Assembly: GCA_038883475.1 (NCBI GenBank)
Contig: JAVZMA010000007.1
Location: forward strand, 4,128-68,127
Source: JAVZLH01 sp038883475
GTDB lineage: Archaea > Thermoproteota > Bathyarchaeia > Bathyarchaeales > Bathycorpusculaceae
Direction: 5' to 3'
DNA length: 64,000 nt
In this document: positions 61,156 to 64,000 of the stretch, one piece after another
Layout: each line of letters begins with the position of its first letter
Position numbering within the stretch: the stretch's first letter is position 1
Position numbers and translations under genes: made by a program
Notes under the pieces: generated by a model
Seen by the model: the letters and a program-made list of their open reading frames with translations, nothing else
Told to the model about the DNA's origin: nothing
Databases searched by the model: none

Positions 61156-61702
61156 AACTAAAGAGCAAGCCGCAAGCGTGATAAAAGCTGAGGAACTAGA
61201 TCCCAAATTCAAGTATGAAATGAGTAAGATACATGGCGCAGAAAAAATAATGCTCTGCTTCCAGTGTGGAACATGCACAGCTGACTGCCCAATTTCAAAG
61301 TTCAGCGACTTCTACAGACCAAGAAAGATAGCGAGAATGGTGCAGCTTGGGCTAAAGGATAGGCTATTGTCAAATGATGCCCTTTGGCTATGCTCAGCAT
61401 GCTTTACATGTGTTGATCACTGTCCGCAGGGTGTTGAAATCGCTGGGATAGTGCGCGCCTTACGAAACATGGTTACAAAAGATAAGGGTATAATGCCTCT
61501 AGTTTACAAGGAATTAGCAACCAACCTGTTGAAAAGTGGTTATGTATACGCCATTCCAGAGTCAAGACATAAAAAGAGGGTGGAGGATGGTTTACCGCCT
61601 CTTCCAAAACCAAACCTCGCCGACGTTTCGAAAATATTTGAGCTTACTGGTTCGGCGAAGATTCTTGAAAACGCAAAAACTTTTGAGAAGGTGAAAAGCT
61701 GA
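61148..61702 (+). CDS. hdrC: HdrC (iron-sulfur electron-transfer subunit, copy 2)
   Basis: The protein of about 184 residues starts at the ATG at 61148, preceded by GGAGGG; a GTG start at 61133 in the same frame is less likely. It overlaps the mvhD end by eight bases. Two [4Fe-4S] motifs are present (CFQCGTCTADCP, about 37-48, and CSACFTCVDHCP, about 81-92). The stop/start junction with hdrB is a one-base overlap. It is the second copy after 51074; the ends of the two proteins differ clearly, so these are diverged paralogues rather than a recent copy. Confidence 0.94.
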   Translation: MSETKEQAASVIKAEELDPKFKYEMSKIHGAEKIMLCFQCGTCTADCPISKFSDFYRPRKIARMVQLGLKDRLLSNDALWLCSACFTCVDHCPQGVEIAGIVRALRNMVTKDKGIMPLVYKELATNLLKSGYVYAIPESRHKKRVEDGLPPLPKPNLADVSKIFELTGSAKILENAKTFEKVKS

Positions 61703-62577
61703 TGGCAAATCCAAAATACCTCATATTCTTGGGCTGTGTTGTCCCCTACAGGCTTTCAAGCTACGAGATTTCAGCGAGGAAAGTTCTTGAAAAGCTTGGA
61801 GTGGAACTTGTTGAGATGCCTGAATTCAACTGTTGCGGGCTTCCAATGGACCCGATAAACCACGAGTTAATGTTGACTTTAGCGGCGCGAAATCTCTGCT
61901 TGGCTGAGAGAGAAAACCTAAACATTCTAACTTTGTGTAACGGATGCTTCAGCAGCCTAAATGAGACGAACAAAATGCTTAAAGAAGACAAAAAGCTAAG
62001 GGAGAAGATTAACGGTTACCTAAAGGAGATGGGTATGGAGTTCAAGGGCACAATAGAAGTTAAACACCTAATCTACGTTTTGGCTGAAGATGTTGGCTAC
62101 GAAAAAATAAAGAACGCTGTTAAAAAGCCTCTAACTAAACTTCAAGTTGCCCAACATAGCGGATGCCACGTTGTTCGCCCAGCAAAATATGTTGGTCGCG
62201 ACGACCCTGAAAACCCAACAACCTTGAAAGAACTGATTAGGCTGACAGGGGCTGAATGCCTAGATTACATGGATGAGACGCAGTGTTGCGGAAACCCAAT
62301 AATAGGCGTAAACGAAGAAGTGCCATTCCAGATGGCAAAAGAGAAACTCAGCAATATAAGAGCTGTGAAGGCTCAGGCGATGATTACCATATGCCCCTTC
62401 TGCCACATAATGTTCGACCTTAACCAGCCCCGAATAGAAAAGACTTTTAACGAGAAATTCGGCATCCCAGTACTGCACTACACGCAGCTGCTGGGTTTAG
62501 CCATGGGCTTCCAACCTAAAGAACTCGGATTAGACGAGCTTAGAGTGAAGCCCACAGAAGTTTTAAGTAACATTTAA
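61702..62577 (+). CDS. hdrB: HdrB (catalytic disulfide reductase subunit, copy 2)
   Basis: The 291-residue protein has both CCG domains. The first comprises FLGCVVPYR, FNCCGLPMD and LCNGCFSS; the second HSGCHVVRP, TQCCGNPIIG and ICPFCHIMF. Unlike copy 1, the first domain keeps the normal CCG. Both copies have the same length, with related sequence but distinct substrate-side residues, which may mean two disulfide substrates or two partner complexes. The gene ends 15 bases before mvhG, and a GGAGG ribosome site for mvhG lies in that gap. Confidence 0.94.
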   Translation: MANPKYLIFLGCVVPYRLSSYEISARKVLEKLGVELVEMPEFNCCGLPMDPINHELMLTLAARNLCLAERENLNILTLCNGCFSSLNETNKMLKEDKKLREKINGYLKEMGMEFKGTIEVKHLIYVLAEDVGYEKIKNAVKKPLTKLQVAQHSGCHVVRPAKYVGRDDPENPTTLKELIRLTGAECLDYMDETQCCGNPIIGVNEEVPFQMAKEKLSNIRAVKAQAMITICPFCHIMFDLNQPRIEKTFNEKFGIPVLHYTQLLGLAMGFQPKELGLDELRVKPTEVLSNI

Positions 62578-62592
62578 TGGAGGAATCATAAA

Positions 62593-63573
62593 ATGGCGAA
62601 AAACAAATTAAAATTTGCCTTCTACTGGGCAGCAAGCTGCGGAGGCTGCGAAATCGCAGTATTAGACATAAACGAAAAAATCCTAGACGTAATACAAATC
62701 GCCGACATCGTCTTCTGGCCAGTAGCAATGGATATAAAATACAAAGATGTTGAAAACATGCCAGACAAATACATAGATGTGTGTTTCTTCAATGGCGGAA
62801 TACGCAACTCAGAACAAGAACACATGGCGAAACTCTTGAGGAAAAAATCGAAAATGCTCATAGCCTACGGCGCCTGCGCTCATTTAGGAGGCATACCGGG
62901 ACTAGCAAACCTCACAAACAAGAAGGAAATCTTTGAAAAAGTTTACATGAAAACCTTTTCCACAGCGAACCCGAACGGCGTAACACCAAAACCAAAAGTC
63001 AAAGTTAAAGAAGGGGAGCTGGAAATTCCAGAATTCTACGACACCGTCAAAACCTTAGACCAAACAGTGGAAGTTGACTATTATGTGCCGGGATGTCCGC
63101 CAGCAGTTGAACGCACACTCTACGCAGTAGAAGCCATAGCCAAAGGAGAACTACCACCAAAAGGCTCAGTTCTCGCTCCGCTAAAATCAGTTTGTGACGA
63201 CTGCCCAAGAAAGAAGGAGAACAAGAAAATCTCCAAAATATACCGCGTCTACGAGAAGGCTCCAGAGCCAGAACGTTGCTTACTCGAGCAGGGAATACTC
63301 TGCATGGGTCCAGCAACCCGAGGCGGATGCGGAGCAAGATGCCTAAACGCTGACATGCCATGCACAGGCTGCGGTGGACCGTGCCCCAACTCGCCAGAGC
63401 AAGGCGCAGCAATGATAAGCGCTTTGGCTTCTATACTTGGCTTAGAAGAGGAGAAGGAAAAGTACACTGAGGAAGAGGTTGAAAAACTTATAGCGCAGAT
63501 AAAAGACCCCGTTGGAACCTTCTACATGTACGGTTTACCAGCTTCAATTCTCAGAAGGAGGGTTATGAAATGA
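62593..63573 (+). CDS. mvhG: F420-non-reducing hydrogenase small subunit MvhG (copy 2)
   Basis: The 326-residue protein is the second small subunit, with WAASCGGCEIAV, GACAHLGG, PGCPPAVER, CDDCPRKKE, and MGPATRGGCGARC with PCTGCGGPC. Compared with copy 1 it has a longer, Glu/Lys-rich stretch before the end (EEEKEKYTEEEVEKL, about 285-300). It shares 83 identical bases at its start with copy 1, although much of the rest differs at the DNA level. The stop overlaps mvhA (ATGA), as in copy 1. Confidence 0.93.
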   Translation: MAKNKLKFAFYWAASCGGCEIAVLDINEKILDVIQIADIVFWPVAMDIKYKDVENMPDKYIDVCFFNGGIRNSEQEHMAKLLRKKSKMLIAYGACAHLGGIPGLANLTNKKEIFEKVYMKTFSTANPNGVTPKPKVKVKEGELEIPEFYDTVKTLDQTVEVDYYVPGCPPAVERTLYAVEAIAKGELPPKGSVLAPLKSVCDDCPRKKENKKISKIYRVYEKAPEPERCLLEQGILCMGPATRGGCGARCLNADMPCTGCGGPCPNSPEQGAAMISALASILGLEEEKEKYTEEEVEKLIAQIKDPVGTFYMYGLPASILRRRVMK

Positions 63574-64000
63574 AGGAAATAATTATAGATCCAATAACAA
63601 GACTTGAGGGACACGGGAAAATAGCCATTTTCTTAAATGATGCGGGCGAAGTGGAAAACGCTTACCTCCAAATTCCAGAACTAAGAGGCTTCGAAAGATT
63701 CTGCATCGGAAGAAAAGCTGAAGACATGCCACTTTTAACAAGCAGAATCTGCGGAGTCTGCCCCGTCGCCCATCACATGGCTGGAACAAAGGCTTTAGAC
63801 GCTGCCTTCAATGTGGAGCCTCCGTCAGCAGCCAAAAAGTTACGGGAACTCATGTACTGCGGCTACTACATCTACGACCATACACTGCACTTCTATTATC
63901 TCGGCGGACCAGACTTTGTTGTCGGTCCAGACGCACCGCCAGAAAAACGCAATGTTCTAGGCGTTATCGAAAAGGCTGGACTGGAAATAGGCAAAGAAGT
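63570..64000 (+). CDS. mvhA: F420-non-reducing hydrogenase large subunit MvhA (copy 2, cut by window end)
   Basis: Only about 143 residues are visible. They begin MKEIIIDPITRLEGHGKIAIF and include the N-terminal nickel ligand motif RICGVCPVAHH (about 59-69). The protein is closely similar to copy 1, and the last 62 visible bases (63939-64000) are identical to 47548-47609. The C-terminal nickel motif lies outside the window, so completeness is not established. Confidence 0.92.
   Translation, partial: MKEIIIDPITRLEGHGKIAIFLNDAGEVENAYLQIPELRGFERFCIGRKAEDMPLLTSRICGVCPVAHHMAGTKALDAAFNVEPPSAAKKLRELMYCGYYIYDHTLHFYYLGGPDFVVGPDAPPEKRNVLGVIEKAGLEIGKE

Noticed and set aside
1..64000. CRISPR arrays, insertion sequences, tRNA and rRNA genes
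   Set aside because: No regularly spaced repeats, transposase, attachment-site duplication, or tRNA/rRNA pattern was seen in any intergenic space; short RNAs such as C/D guide RNAs cannot be excluded by eye.

Overview
The window comes from an anaerobic archaeon. MCM, PCNA, both primase subunits, two GINS-like genes, aIF2-alpha, Nop10, S27e and L44e are all archaeal. The gene order (L44e, S27e, aIF2-alpha, Nop10, PAC2 next to GINS and PriS), the mix of F420-type oxidoreductase, HdrABC and group 3c [NiFe] hydrogenase genes, and the anaerobic beta-oxidation set suggest a TACK-type lineage, most likely Bathyarchaeia. That assignment is inference; no rRNA or tRNA gene was seen. No methanogenesis gene (mcr, mtr) is present.

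Layout. 1-8307: information-processing genes (GINS, MCM, a pilin-like protein, UDP-GlcNAc 2-epimerase, then a minus-strand translation/replication operon). 8336-15572: a cell-surface island with an archaeosortase-like protein, a large membrane protein and three glycosyltransferases. 15657-17466: PCNA and PriL. 17614-38757: acyl-CoA catabolism, with two thiolases, an SCP2 protein, an acyl-CoA synthetase behind a LivJHMGF-type ABC transporter, 3-hydroxyacyl-CoA dehydrogenase, acyl-CoA dehydrogenase, enoyl-CoA hydratase, a 2-hydroxyacyl-CoA dehydratase (or benzoyl-CoA-reductase-like) two-subunit enzyme with its ATPase activator, hydrolases and an F420-type (LLM) oxidoreductase. 38791-42366: a divergent HdrD-like/HdrA pair. 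42487-46060: a possible toxin-antitoxin pair and an ADP-forming acyl-CoA synthetase fused to a GNAT domain. 46241-52455: first hydrogenase/Hdr operon (MvhG, MvhA, HdrA-MvhD fusion, HdrC, HdrB). 52556-55103: small proteins and regulators, including a ribbon-helix-helix/GcvH fusion. 55225-64000: second operon (GltD-like, MvhD-wHTH fusion, double-FAD HdrA, MvhD, HdrC, HdrB, MvhG, MvhA), running off the end.

How it may work together (inference). Organic acids are imported, activated to CoA thioesters and oxidised. Acetyl-CoA is turned into acetate plus ATP by the ADP-forming synthetase. Reducing equivalents are rebalanced among NAD(P)H, ferredoxin, F420, a disulfide or other Hdr substrate, and H2 by three different HdrA assemblies. 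The most unusual features are in the redox section. The three HdrA proteins have each lost or gained different modules, and two proteins there join a redox-type domain to a DNA-binding domain: MvhD-wHTH, and RHH-GcvH in which Met replaces the lipoyl lysine.
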